Source: Sorghum bicolor (lineage: Eukaryota; Streptophyta; Magnoliopsida; Poales; Poaceae). From it: 64,000 nt of DNA. The stretch covers positions 230,745 through 294,744 of the forward strand of contig NW_018396412.1 in assembly GCF_000003195.3 (NCBI RefSeq), written 5' to 3'. Below, one piece after another: positions 1 through 12,900 of this stretch. Made by a program: the position numbers and the translations under genes. How positions within the stretch are numbered: the first letter of the stretch is position 1; every line of letters starts with the position of its first letter. Below the pieces are notes generated by a model. The model saw only the letters and a program-made list of their open reading frames with translations. It did no database searches and was not told the DNA's origin.

Positions 1-1710
1 ATCAAGATTAGCACTATCTCCAGCAGATCGAACCAACCTTCCACTTGAGCCTCTTCACCTAGGATTATCATCGGGTGCTTCGATAATGGTTTCTGAGCCT
101 ATGGTGCATTATGCGCAAACGATGCACCAATGTTGCACCTAAACTAACACTGTCTCGAAACAGATTGAAGCGAGATTCCATATGACACACATGATCTAGG
201 AGTTCTATCGGGTGCGTCCAAATTGATTTCTGAGAATATGGTATGTTCCATGCACACTGTACACCTATCTTGCATCAAGATTAGCACTATCTCCTAACAG
301 ACCGAAGCAAGCTTTCACTTGAGCCTCTTCACCTAGGAGTACCATTGGGAACTTCCACAATGGTTTCTAAGCCTATGGTGCACTGGGCACAAACCATGCA
401 CCTATCTTGCACCGAAACTAATACTATCTCCAACTAGACCGAAGTGAGATTCCATATGGTACACTTCATCTAGTAGTTCCATCGGGTGCATCTACAGTTC
501 CATCAGGTGTGTCCAAATTGATTTCTGAGCATATGGTATGTTCCAGGCAAACCGTGCACCTATCTTGTATTAATATTAGAACTATCTCCAAACAGATAGA
601 ACCAAGATTCCACTTGAGCCTCTTCACCAAAGAGTACCACTGGGTGCATCCAAAATGGTTTCTTAGACTATGGTGCATTAGGTGCAAACCGTGCACCTAT
701 CTTGCACCAAAACTAACACTATCTCCAAATGGTCCGAAGCAAGATTCCATATGACACATCATCTAGGAGTTTTATTGGGAGTGTCCAAATTGATTTCTGA
801 GCATATAGTATGTTCCATACAAACCGTGCACCTATCTTGCATCAAGATTAGCACTATATCGAAACAGACCAAACCGAGCTTTCACTTGAGCCTCTTCACC
901 TAGGAGTACCATCGGGTGCTTCCACAATGGTTTCTGACCCTATGTTGCATTAGGCGCAAACCGTGTACCAATGTTGCACTGAACTAACATTGTCTCTAAA
1001 TATACCAAAGCGAGACTCCATATGACACACATCATCTAAGAGTTCTATTAGATGCATACAAATTGATTTCTAAGCATATGGTATGTTCCATGCAAACCAT
1101 GCGCCTATCTTACATCAAGATTAGCACTATCTCCAAACAGACCGAACCGAGCTTCCACATCAGCCTCTTCACCTAGGAGTATCATCGGGTGCTTCCACAA
1201 CGGTTCCTAAGCCTATGGTGCATTAGGTGCAAATCATGCACCTATCTTGCACCGAAACTAACATTGTCTCCAAACTGACCGAAGCGAGATTCTATATGAC
1301 ACACATTATCTAGGAGTTCTATCGGGTGCGTCGAAATTGATTTCGAGAAAATGTTATGTTCCATGCAAACCGTGCACCTATCTTGCATCAAGATTAGCAC
1401 TATCTCCAAACCGAGCTTCCACTTGGGCCCCTTTACCTAGGAGTACCATCGCGTGCGTCCAAAATGATTTCTTAGCCTATGGTGCATTAGGCAAAAACCG
1501 TGTACCTATCTTGCACCAAAACTAACACTATCTCCAAAAGAGACCAAACTGACATTCTATATGACACACATCATCTAGGAGTTCTATTGGGTGCTTCCAA
1601 ATAGATTTCTAAGCATATGGTACATTCCATGCAATTCGTGCACCTATCTTACATCAAGATTAGCACTATCTCCAAACAAACCAAACTGAGCTTCCACTTG
1701 AGCCCCTTTA
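1..1710 (+). repeat. Centromeric 137-bp satellite array, forward orientation
   Basis: Tandem monomers of about 137 bp; the shared motif ACCGTGCACC recurs at 551, 688, 823 and (as a variant) 960. Two monomer types alternate: one carries TTGCATCAAGATTAGCAC and the other TTGCACCGAAACTAACAC, giving a dimer of about 274 bp. I define this reading direction (CCTATCTTGCA on the given strand) as forward. A 21-bp internal duplication near 471-511 marks the same higher-order monomer seen elsewhere in the window. Period and sequence fit the CEN38/SCEN-type centromere satellite of Sorghum, Saccharum and Miscanthus; that identity is recalled, not searched. Short open frames here are by-products of the repeat. 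The array ends at an N gap. Confidence 0.9.
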
Positions 1711-2010
1711 NNNNNNNNNNNNNNNNNNNNNNNNNNNNNNNNNNNNNNNNNNNNNNNNNNNNNNNNNNNNNNNNNNNNNNNNNNNNNNNNNNNNNNNNNN
1801 NNNNNNNNNNNNNNNNNNNNNNNNNNNNNNNNNNNNNNNNNNNNNNNNNNNNNNNNNNNNNNNNNNNNNNNNNNNNNNNNNNNNNNNNNNNNNNNNNNNN
1901 NNNNNNNNNNNNNNNNNNNNNNNNNNNNNNNNNNNNNNNNNNNNNNNNNNNNNNNNNNNNNNNNNNNNNNNNNNNNNNNNNNNNNNNNNNNNNNNNNNNN
2001 NNNNNNNNNN
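1711..2010. other. Assembly gap (300 N)
   Basis: A run of 300 N. Satellite orientation reverses across it, so it is both a contig join and an orientation switch point. Confidence 0.99.
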
Positions 2011-5000
2011 TCTCCTTCAGATTTGCGTCCAAATGGAAGTTCCCGATCTTACTCCTAGGTGAAGAGGCTCAAGTGCAAGCTCGGTTCCGTCTGTTTGGAG
2101 ATAGTGCTAAACTTGATGCAAGATAGGTGCCTGAATTGCATCGAATGTACCATATGCTTAGAAATATATTTGGAAGCACCCAATAGAACTCCTAGATGAT
2201 TTGTGTCATATAGAATCTCACTTCGGTCTCTTTGGAGATAGTGTTAGTTTTGGTGCAAGATAGGTACACGATACGTGCCTAATACACCATAGGCTAAGAA
2301 ACTATTTTGGACGCACGCGATGGTACTCCTTGGTGAAGAGGCTCATGTGGAATCTTGGTTCTATCTGTTTGGAGATAGTTCTAATCTTGATGCATGATAG
2401 GTGCACTGTTTGCATGGAACGTACCATATGCTCAGAAATCAAATTGGACATACCCGATGGAACTGTAGATGCACCCGATGGAACTACTAGATGAAGTGTA
2501 TCATATGAAATCTCGCTTCAGTCTAGTTGGAGATAGTATTAGTTTCGGTGCAAGATAGTTGCATGGTTTCTGCCCAGTGCACCATAGGCTCAGAAACCGT
2601 TGTGGAAGTTCCCGATGGTACTCCTAGGTGAAGGGGCTCAAGTGAAAGCTTGGTTCGGTCTGTTTGGAGATAGTGCTAATCTTGATGCAAGATAGGTGTA
2701 CGGTTTGTATGGAACATACCATATTCTCGGAAATCAATTTGGACGCACCTGATAGAACTCCTAGATCATGTGTGTGATATGGAATCTTGCTTCAATATGT
2801 TTGGAGACAGTGTTAGTTTAGGTGCAAGATTGGTGCATGGTTTGCGCATAATGCACCATAGGCTCGAAAACCATTATGGAAGCACCCGATAATACTCCTA
2901 GGTGAAGAGGCTCAAGTCGAAGGTCGGTTCGATCTGTTTGGAGATAGTGCTAATCTTCATGCAAGATAGGTGCATGGTTTGCATGGAACATACCATATGC
3001 TAAGAAATCCATTTGGACGCACCCCAATAGAACTCCTAGCTGACATGTGTCATATGGAATCTCGCTTTGGTCTGTTTGGAAACAGAGTTAGTTTTGGTGC
3101 AAGATAGGTACACAGGTTGCGCCTAATACATCATAGGCTAAGAAACCATTTTGGATGCACCCGATGATACTCCCGGGTAAAGGGGCTCAAGTGGAAGCTC
3201 AGTTTGCTTTTGTTTGGAGATAGTGGTAATCTTGATGCAAGATAGGTGCACGAATTACGTGGAACATACCATATGCTTCGAAATATATTTGGAAGCGCCC
3301 AATAGAAATCCTAGATGATGTGTGTCATATAGAATCTCACTTCGGTCTCTTTGGAGATAGTGTTAGTTTCGGTGCAAGATAGGTACACGGTTTGTGCCTA
3401 ATGCACCATAGGCTAAGAAACTATTTTGGACGCACGCGATGGTACTCCTTGGTGAAGAGGCTCATGTGGAATCTTGGTTCTATCTGTTTGGAGATAGTTC
3501 TAATCTTGATGCAAGATAGGTGCACGGTTTGCATGGAACATACCATATGCTCAGAAATCAATTTGGACACACCCGATGGAACTGTAGATGCACCTAATGG
3601 AACTACTAGATGAAGTGTATCATATGGAATCTCGCTTCGGTCTAGTTGGAGATATTATTAGTTTCGGTGCAAGATAGTTGCATGGTTTGTGCCTAGTGCA
3701 CCATAGGCTCAGAAACCGTTGTGGAAGTTCCTGATGGTACTCCTAGGTGAAGAGGCTCAAGTGAAAGCTCGGTTCGCTCTGTTTGGAGATATTGCTAATC
3801 TTGATGCAAGATTGGTGTACGGTTTGCCTGGAACATACCATATTCTCAGAAATCAATTTGGACGCACCTGATAGAACTCCTAGATCATGTGTGTCATATG
3901 GAATCTTGCTTCAATCTGTTTGAAGACAGTGTTAGTTTAGGTGCAAGATAGGTGCATGGTTTGCGCATAATGCACCTTAGGCTCAGAAACCATTATGGAG
4001 CACCCGATAATACTCCTAGGTGAAGAGTCTCAAGTGGAAGGTCGGTTTGATCTGTTTGGAGATAGTGCTAATCTTGATGCAAGATAGGTGCACGGTTTGC
4101 ATAGAACATACCATATGCTAAGAAATCCATTTGGACGCACCCCAATAGAACTCCTAGATGACATGTGTCATATAGAATCTCGCTTTGGTCTGTTTGGAGA
4201 CAGAGTTAGTTTTGGTGCAAGATAGGTACACAGTTTGCGTCTAATGCATCATAAGCTCAGAAACCATTTTGGATACACCCGATGATACTCCTGGATAAAG
4301 TGGCTCAAGTGGAAGCTCAGTTTGCTTTGTTTGGAGTAGTGCTAATCTTGATGCAAGATAAGTGCACGAATTGCATCAAACGTACCATATGCTTAGAAAT
4401 ATATTTGGAAGCACTCAATAGAAGTCCTAGATGACGTGTGTCATATAGAATCTCACTTCGGTCTCTTTGGAGATAGTGTTAGTTTCGGTGCAAGATAGGT
4501 ACACGGTTTGCGCCTAATGCACCATAGGCTAAGAAACTATTTTGGACGCACGTGATGGTACACCTTGGTGAAGAGGCTCATGTGGAATCTTGGTTCTGTC
4601 TATTTGGAGATAGTTCTAATCTTGATGCAAGATAGGTGCACAGTTTGCATGGAACATACCATATGCTCAGAAATCAATTTGGACAAACCCGATGGAACTG
4701 TAGATGCACCCGATGGAACTACTAGATGAAGTGTATCATATGGAATCTCGCTTCAGTCCAGTTGGAGATAATATTAGTTTCGGTGCAAGATAGGTGCATG
4801 TTTTCTGCCCAGTGCACCATAGGCTCAGAAATCATTGTGGAAGTTTCCGGCGGTACTCCTAGGTGAAGAGCCTCAAGTGAAAGCTCGGTTCGGTCTGTTT
4901 GGAGATAGTGCTAATCTTGTTGAAAGATAGGTGTACAGTTTGCATGGAACGTACCATATTCTCAGAAATCAATTTGGACGCACCCGATAGAACCCCTAGA

Positions 5001-8000
5001 TCATGTGTGTCATATGGAATCTCACTTCAATCTGTTTGGAGACAGTGTTAGTTTAGGTGCAGGATTGGTGCATGGTTTGTGCATAATGCACCATAGGCTC
5101 AGAAAACATTATGGAAGCACCCGATGATAATCTTAGGTTAAGAGGCTCAAGTGGAAGGTCGGTTCGACCTGTTTGGAGATAGTGCTAATCTTGATGAAAG
5201 ATATGTGTACGGTTTGCATGTAACGTACCATATTATCAGAAATCAATTTGGACGCACCCGATAGAACTCCTAGATCATGTGTGGCATATGGAATCTCGCG
5301 TCAATCTGTTTGGAGACTGTGTTAGTTTAGGTACAAGATTGGTGCATGGTTTGCGCATAATGCACCATAGGCTCGGAAACCATTATGGAAGCACCCGATA
5401 ATACTCTTAGGTGAAGAGGCTCAAGTGGAAGGTCAGTTCGATCTGTTTGGAGATAGTGCTAATCTTGATGCAAGATTGGTGCACGGTTTTCATGGAACAT
5501 ACCATATGCTAAGAAATCCATTTAGACGCACCCCAATAGAACTCCTAGATGAAATGTGTCATATAGAATCTCGCTTTGGTCTGTTTGGAGACAGTTAGTT
5601 TTGGTGCAAGATAGGTACACAGTTTGCGCCTAATGCATCATAGGCTAAGAAACCATTTTGGATGCACCCAAAGATACTCCTGGGTAAAGGGGCTCAAGTG
5701 GAAGCTCAGTTTGCTTTTGTATTGAGATAGTGCTAATCTTGATGCAAGATAGGTGCACGAATTGCATGAAACGTACCATATGCTTCGAAATATATTTGGA
5801 AGCACCCAATAGAACTGATTGATGACGTGTGTCATATACACTTCGGTGTCTTTGGAGATAGTGTTAGTTTCGGTGCAAGATAGGTACACGGTTTGTGGCT
5901 AATGCACCATAGGCTAAGAAACTATTTTGGACGCACCCGATGGTACTCCATGGTGAAGAGGCTCAAGTGGAATCTTGGTTCTGTCTATTTGGAGATAGTT
6001 CTAATCTTGATGCAAGATAGGTGCACGGTTTGCATAGAACATACCATATGCTTAGAAATCATTTGGACACACCCGATGGAACTACTAACTGAAGTGTATC
6101 ATATGGTATCTCGCTTCAGTCCAGTTGGATATAGTATCAGTTTCGGTGCAAGATAATTGCATGGTTTGTGCCCAGTGCACCATAGGCTCAGAAAACGTTG
6201 TGGAAGTTCCCGATGGTACTCCTAGGTGAAGAGGCTGAAGTGAAAGCTCGGTTCGGTCTGTTTGGAGATAGTGCTAATCTTGATGCAAGATAGGTGTACG
6301 GTTTGCATGGAACATACCACATTCTTTGAAATCAATTTGGACGCACCCGATAGAACTCTTAGATCACGTGTGTCATATGGAATCTTGCTTCAATCTGTTT
6401 GGAGACTGTGTTAGTTTAGGTGCAAGATAGGTGCATGGTTTGCGCATATGCACCATAGGCTTGGAAACCATTATGGAAGCACCCGATAATACTCCTAGGT
6501 GAAGAGGCTCAAGTGGAAGGTCAATTCGATCTGTGTTGGAGATAGTGCTAATCTTGATGCAAGATAGGTGCATGGTTTGCATGGAACATACCATATGCTA
6601 AGAAATCCATTTGGACGCACCCCAATAGAACTCCTAGATGACATGTGTCATACGGAATCTCGCTTCGGTCTGTTTGGAGACAGAGTTAGTTTTGGTGCAA
6701 GATAGGTACACAGTTTGCGCCTAATGCATCATAGGCTAAGAAACCATTTTGGATGCACCCGATGATACTCCTGGGTAAAGGGTCTCAAGTGGAAGCTCAG
6801 TTTGCTTTTGTTTGGAGATAGCGCTAATCTTGTCACAAGATAGGTGCACGAATTGCATGGAACGTACCATATGCTTCGAAATATATTTGGAAGCACCCAA
6901 TAGAACTCCTAGATGACGTGTGTCATATAGAATCTCACTTCGGTCTCTTTGGACATAGTGTTAGTTTCGGTGCAAGATAGGTACACGGTTTGTGCCTAAT
7001 GCACCATAGGCTAAGAAACTATTTTGGACGCACACGATGGTACTCCTTGGTGAAGAGGCTCAAGTGGAATCTTTGTTCTGTCTTTTTGGAGATAGTTCTT
7101 ATCTTAATGCAAGATAGGTGCACGCTTTGCGTGGAACATACCATATGCTTAGAAATCAATTTGGACAAACCCGATGGAACTGTAGATCCACCCGATGGAA
7201 CTACTACATGAAGTGTATCATATGGAATCTCGCTTCAGTCCAGTTGGAGATAGTATCAGTTTCGGTGCAAGATAAGTGCATGGTTTGTGCCCAGTGCACC
7301 ATAGGCTCAGAAACTGTGGTGGAAGTTCCCGATGGTACTCCTAGGTGAAGAGGCTGAAGTGAAAGCAAGGTTCGGTCTGTTTGGAGATAGTGCTAATCTT
7401 GATGCAAGATAGGTGTACGGTTTGCATGGAACATACCACATTCTTGGAAATCAATTTGGATGCACCCGATAGAACTCCTAGATCATGTGTGTCATATGGA
7501 ATCTTGCTTCAATCTGTTTGGAGACTGTGTTAGTTTAGGTGCAAGATAGGTGCATTGTTTGCACATAATGCACCATATGCTCAGAAAGCATTATGGAAGC
7601 ACCCGATAATACTCCTACGTGAAGAGGCTCAAGTGGAAGGTCAATTTGATCTGTGTTGGAGATAGTGCTTATCTTGATGCAAGATAGGTGCATGGATTGC
7701 ATGGAACATACCATATGCTAAGAAATCCATTTGGACGCACCCCAATAGAAATCCTAGATGACATGTGTCATATGGAATCTCGCTTCGGTCTGTTTAGAGA
7801 CAGAGTTAGTTTTGGTGCAAGATAGGTACACAGTTTGCGCCTAATGCATCATAGGCTAAGAAACCATTTTGGATGCACCCGATGATACTCCTGGGTAAAG
7901 GGTCTCAAGTAGAAGCTCAGTTTGCTTTTGTTTGGAGATAGTATTAATCTTGACGCAAGATAGGCGCACGAATTGCATGGAACGTACCATATGCTTCGAA

Positions 8001-9853
8001 ATATATTTGGATGCACCCAATAGAACTTCTAGATGACGTGTGTCATATAGAATCTCACTTGGGTCTCTTTGGAGACAGTGTTAGTTTCGGTGCAAGATAG
8101 GTGCACGGTTTGTGCCTAATGCACCATAGGCTAAGAAACTATTTTGGACGCACGCGATGGTACTCCTTGGTGAAGAGGCTCATGTGGAATCTCGGTTCTG
8201 TCTGTTTGGAGATAGTTCTAATCTTGATGCAAGATAGGTGCACGGTTTCAATGGAACATACCATATGTTCAGAAACCAATTTGGATACACCCGATGGAAC
8301 TGTAGATGCACCCAATGGAACTACTAGATGAAGTGTATCATATGGAATCTTGCTTCAGTCCAATTGGAGATAGTATTAGTTTCGGTGCCAGATAGGTGCA
8401 GGGTTTGTGCCTAGTGCACCATAGGCTCAGAAACCGTTGTGGAAGTTCTTGATGGTACTCCTAGGTGAAGAGGCTCAAGTGAAAGCTCAGTTCGATCTGT
8501 TTGGAGATAGTGCTAATCTTGATGCAAGATAGGTGTACGGTTTGCATGAAACATACCATATTCTCGGAAATCAATTTGGACGCACCCGATAGAACTCCTA
8601 GATCATGTGTGTCATATGGAATCTTGCTTCAATCTGTTTGGAGACAGTGTTAGTTTAGGTGCAAGATTGGTGCATGGTTTGCGCATAATGCACCATAGGC
8701 TCAGAAACCATTATGGAAGCACCCGATAATACTCCTAGGTGAAGAGGCTCAAGTGGAAGGTCGGTTCGATCTGTTTGGAGATAGTACTAATCTTGATGCA
8801 AGATAGGTGCACGGTTTGCATAGAACATACCATATGCTAAGAAATCCATTTGGACGCACCCCAATAGAACTCCAAGATGACATGTGTCATATAGAATCTC
8901 GCTTTGGTCTGTTTGGAGACAGAGTTAGTTTTGGTGGAAGATAGGTACACAGTTTGCGTCTAATGCATCATAGGCTCAGAAACCATTTTGGATGCATCCG
9001 ATGATACTCCTGGATAAAGGGGCTCAAGTGGAAGCTCAGTTGCTTTGTTTGGAGTAGTGCTAATCTTGATGCAAGATAAGTGCACGAATTGCATCGAACA
9101 TACCATATGCATAGAAATATATTTGGAAGCACCCAATAGAACTCCTAGATGACGTGTGTCATATAGAATCTCACTTCGGTCTCTTTGGAGATAGTGTTAG
9201 TTTCGGTGCAAGATAGGTACACGGTTTGTGCCTAATGCACCATAGGCTAAGAAACTATTTGGAGATAGTTCTAATCTTGATGCAAGATAGGTGCACGGTT
9301 TGCATGAAACATACCATATGCTCAGAAATCAATTTGGACAAACCCGATGGAACTGTAGATGCACCCGATGGAACTACTAGATGAAGTGTATCATATGGAA
9401 TCTCGCTTCAGTCCAGTTGGAGATAGTATTAGTTTCGGTGCATGATAGGTGCATGTTTTCTGCCCAGTGCACCATAGGCTGAGAAACCGTTGTGGAAGTT
9501 GCTGATGGTACTCCTAGGTGAAGAGGCTCAAGTGAAAGCTCGGTTCGGTCTGTTTGGAGATAGTGCTAATCTTGATGAAAGATAGGTGTACAGTTTGCAT
9601 GGAACGTACCATATTCTCAGAAATCAATTTGGACGCACCCGATAGAACTCCTAGATCATGTGTGTCATATGGAATCTCACTTCAATCTGTTTGGAGACAG
9701 TGTTAGTTTAGGTTTAAGATTGGTGCATGGTTTGTGCATAATGCACCATAGGCTCAGAAAACATTATGGAAGCACCCGATGATAATCTTAGGTTAAGAGG
9801 CTCAAGTGGAAGGTCGGTTCGATCTGTTTGGAGATAGTGCTAATCTTGATGAA
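2011..9853 (-). repeat. Centromeric satellite array, reverse orientation, 8-mer higher-order repeat
   Basis: The same 137-bp satellite, now reading GATAGGTGCA on the given strand, i.e. the reverse complement of the first block. One monomer variant (GGTACACGGTTTGTGCC followed by GCTAAGAAACTATTTTGG) recurs at 2263, 3382, 4498, 5883, 6980, 8100 and 9216. The spacings are 1119, 1116, 1385, 1097, 1120 and 1116 bp. The unit is eight monomers (four A-B dimers); the 1385-bp unit has ten. The units at 1116-1120 bp contain a 21-bp internal duplication in the second monomer and the 1097-bp unit lacks it. The copy at 9216 has lost about half a monomer near 9260. No gene is present. Confidence 0.92.
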
Positions 9854-9953
9854 NNNNNNNNNNNNNNNNNNNNNNNNNNNNNNNNNNNNNNNNNNNNNNN
9901 NNNNNNNNNNNNNNNNNNNNNNNNNNNNNNNNNNNNNNNNNNNNNNNNNNNNN
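9854..9953. other. Assembly gap (100 N)
   Basis: Exactly 100 N, the usual placeholder for a gap of unknown size. Orientation and higher-order register continue across it, but the flanking units are 778 bp apart instead of about 1050-1118, so sequence is missing. Confidence 0.99.
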
Positions 9954-12900
9954 TCGGTCTCTTTGGAGATAGTGTTAGTTTCGGTTTAAGATAGGTACAC
10001 GGTTTGTGCCTAATGCAGCATAGGTTAAGAAACTATTTTGGACGCACACGATGGTACTCTTTGGTGAAGAGGCTCAAGTGGAATCTTGGTTCTATCTATT
10101 TGGAGATAGTTCTAATCTTGATGCAAGATAGGTGCACGGTTTGCATGGAACATAACATATGCTCAGAAATCAATTTGGACAAACCCGATGGAACTGTAGA
10201 TGCACCCGATGGGGCTACTAGATGAAGTGTATCATATGGAATCTCGCTTCAGTCCAGTTGGAGATAGTATTAGTTTCGGTGCAAGATAGGTGCATGGTTT
10301 GTGCCCAGTGCACCATAGGCTGAGAAACCGTTGTGGAAGTTGCTGATGGTACTCCTAGGTGAAGAGGCTCAAGTGAAAGCTCGGTTCGGTCTGTTTGGAG
10401 ATAGTGCTAATCTTGATGAAAGATAGGTGTACGGTTTTCATGGAACGTACCATATTATCAAAAATCAATTTGGACGCACCCGATAGAACTCCTAGATCAT
10501 GTGTGTCATATGGAATCTCGCTTGAATCTGTTTGGAGACAGTGTTAGTTTAGGTTTAAGATTGGTGCATGGTTTGTGCATAATGCACCATAGGCTCAGAA
10601 AACATTATGGAAGCACCCGATGATAATCTTAGGTTAAGAGGCTCAAGTGGAAGGTCGGTTCGATCTGTTTGGAGATAGTGCTAATCTTGATGAAAGATAG
10701 GTGTACGGTTTGCATAGAACGTACCATATTATCAAAAATCAATTTGGACGCACCCGATAGAACTCCTAGATCATGTGTGGCATATGGAATCTTGCTTCAA
10801 TCTGTTTGGAGACAGTGTTGGTTTAGGTGCAAGATTGGTGCATGGTTTGCGCATAATGCACCATAGGCTCAAAACCATTATGGAAGCACCCGATGGTAAT
10901 CCTTGGTGAAGAGGCTCAAGTGGAAGGTCGGTTCGATCTGTTTGGAGATAGTGCTAATCTTGATGCAAGATAGGTGCATGGTTTGCATGGAACATACCAT
11001 ATGCTAAGAAATCCATTTGGACGCACCCCAATAGAACTCCTAGATGACATGTGTCATATGGAATCTCGCTTCGGTCTATTTGGAGACAGAGTTAGTTTTG
11101 GTGCAAGATAGGTACACAGTTTGCGCCTAATGCATCATAGGCTAAGAAACCGTTTTGGATGCACCCGATGATACTCCTGGGTAAAGGGGCTCAAGTGGAA
11201 GCTCAGTTTGCTTTTGTTTAGAGATAGTGCTAATCTTGACGCAAGATAGGTGCACGAATTTCATGGAATGTACCATATGCTTCAAAATATATTTGGAAGC
11301 ACCCAATAGAATTCCTAGATGACGTGTGTCATATAGAATCTCATCTCACTTCGGTCTCTTTGGAGACTGTTAGTTTTTGCGCAAGATAGGTACACGGATT
11401 GTGCCTATTGCACCATAGGCTAAGAAACTATTTTCGACGCACACGATGTTACTCCTTGGTGAAGGGGCTCAAGTGGAATCTTGGTTCTGTTTGTTTGGAG
11501 ATGGTTCTAATCTTGATGCAAGATAGGTGTACGGTTTGGATGGAACATAACATATTCTCATAAATCAATTTGGACGCACCCGATAGAACTCATAGATCAT
11601 GTGTGTCATATGGAATCTCGCTTCAATCTATTTGGAGACAGTGTTAGTTTAGGTGCAAGATTGGTGCATGGTTTGCGCATAATGCACCATAGGCTCGGAA
11701 ACCATTACGGATGCACCCGATAATACTCCTAGGTGAAGAGGCTCAAGTGGAAGGTCGGTTCAATCTGTTTGGAGATAGTGCTAATCTTAATGCAAGATAC
11801 GTGCACGGTTTGCATGGAACATACCATATGCTAAGAAATGCATTTTGACGCACCCCAATAGAACTCCTAGATGACACGTGTCATATGGAATCTCGCTTTG
11901 GTCTGTTTCGCGACAGAGTTAGTTTTGGTGCAAGATAGGTACACAGTTTGTGCCTAATGCATCATAGGCTAAGGAAACATTTTGGATGCGCCCGATGATA
12001 CTCCTGGGTAAAGGGGCTCAAGTGGAAGCTCAGTTTGCTTTGTTTGGAGATTGTGCTAATCTTGAAGCAAGATAGGTGCACGAATTGCATGGAACGTACC
12101 ATATGCTTTGAAATATATTTGGAAGCACCAAATAGAACTCCTAGATGATGTGTGTCATATAGAATCTCACTTCGGTCTCTTTAAAGATAGTGTTAGTTTC
12201 GGTGCCAGATAGGTACACGGTTTGTGCCTAATGCACCATAGGCTAAGAAACTATTTTGGACGCACGCGATGGTACTCCTTGGTGAAGAGGCTCAAGTGGA
12301 ATCTTGGTTTTATCTATTTGGAGATAGTTCTAATCTTGATGCAAGATAGGTGCACGGTTTGCATGGAACATACCATATGCTCAGAAATCAATTTGGACAA
12401 ACCCGATGGAACTATAGATGCACCCGATTTAACTACTAGATGAAGTGTATCATATGGAATCTCGCTTTGGTCTAGTTGGAGATATTATTAGTTTCGGTGC
12501 AAGATAGTTGCATGGTTTTTGTCCAGTGCACTATAGGCTCAGAAATCGTTGTGGAAGTTCCCGATGGTACTCCTTGGTGAAGAGGCTCAAGTGAAAGCTC
12601 GGTTCGGTCTGTTTGGAGATAGTGCTAATCTTGATGAAAGATAGGTGTACGGTTTGCATGGAACATACCATATTCTCATAAATCAAATTGGACGCACTCG
12701 ATAGAACTCCTAGATCATGTGTGTCATATGGAATCTTGCTTCAATCTGTTTGGAGACACTGTTAGTTTAGGTGCAAGATTGGTGCATGGTTTGCGCATAA
12801 TGCACCATAGGCTCAGAAACCATTATGGAAGCACCCGATGATAATCCTAGGTGAAGAGGCTAAAGTGGAAGGTCGGTTCGATCTGTTTGGTGATAATGCT

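Noticed and set aside
1617..2126. Long open frames spanning the N runs (also at 9806-9994 and 19506-20084)
   Set aside because: The middle is unknown sequence; the frames are artefacts of translating N.
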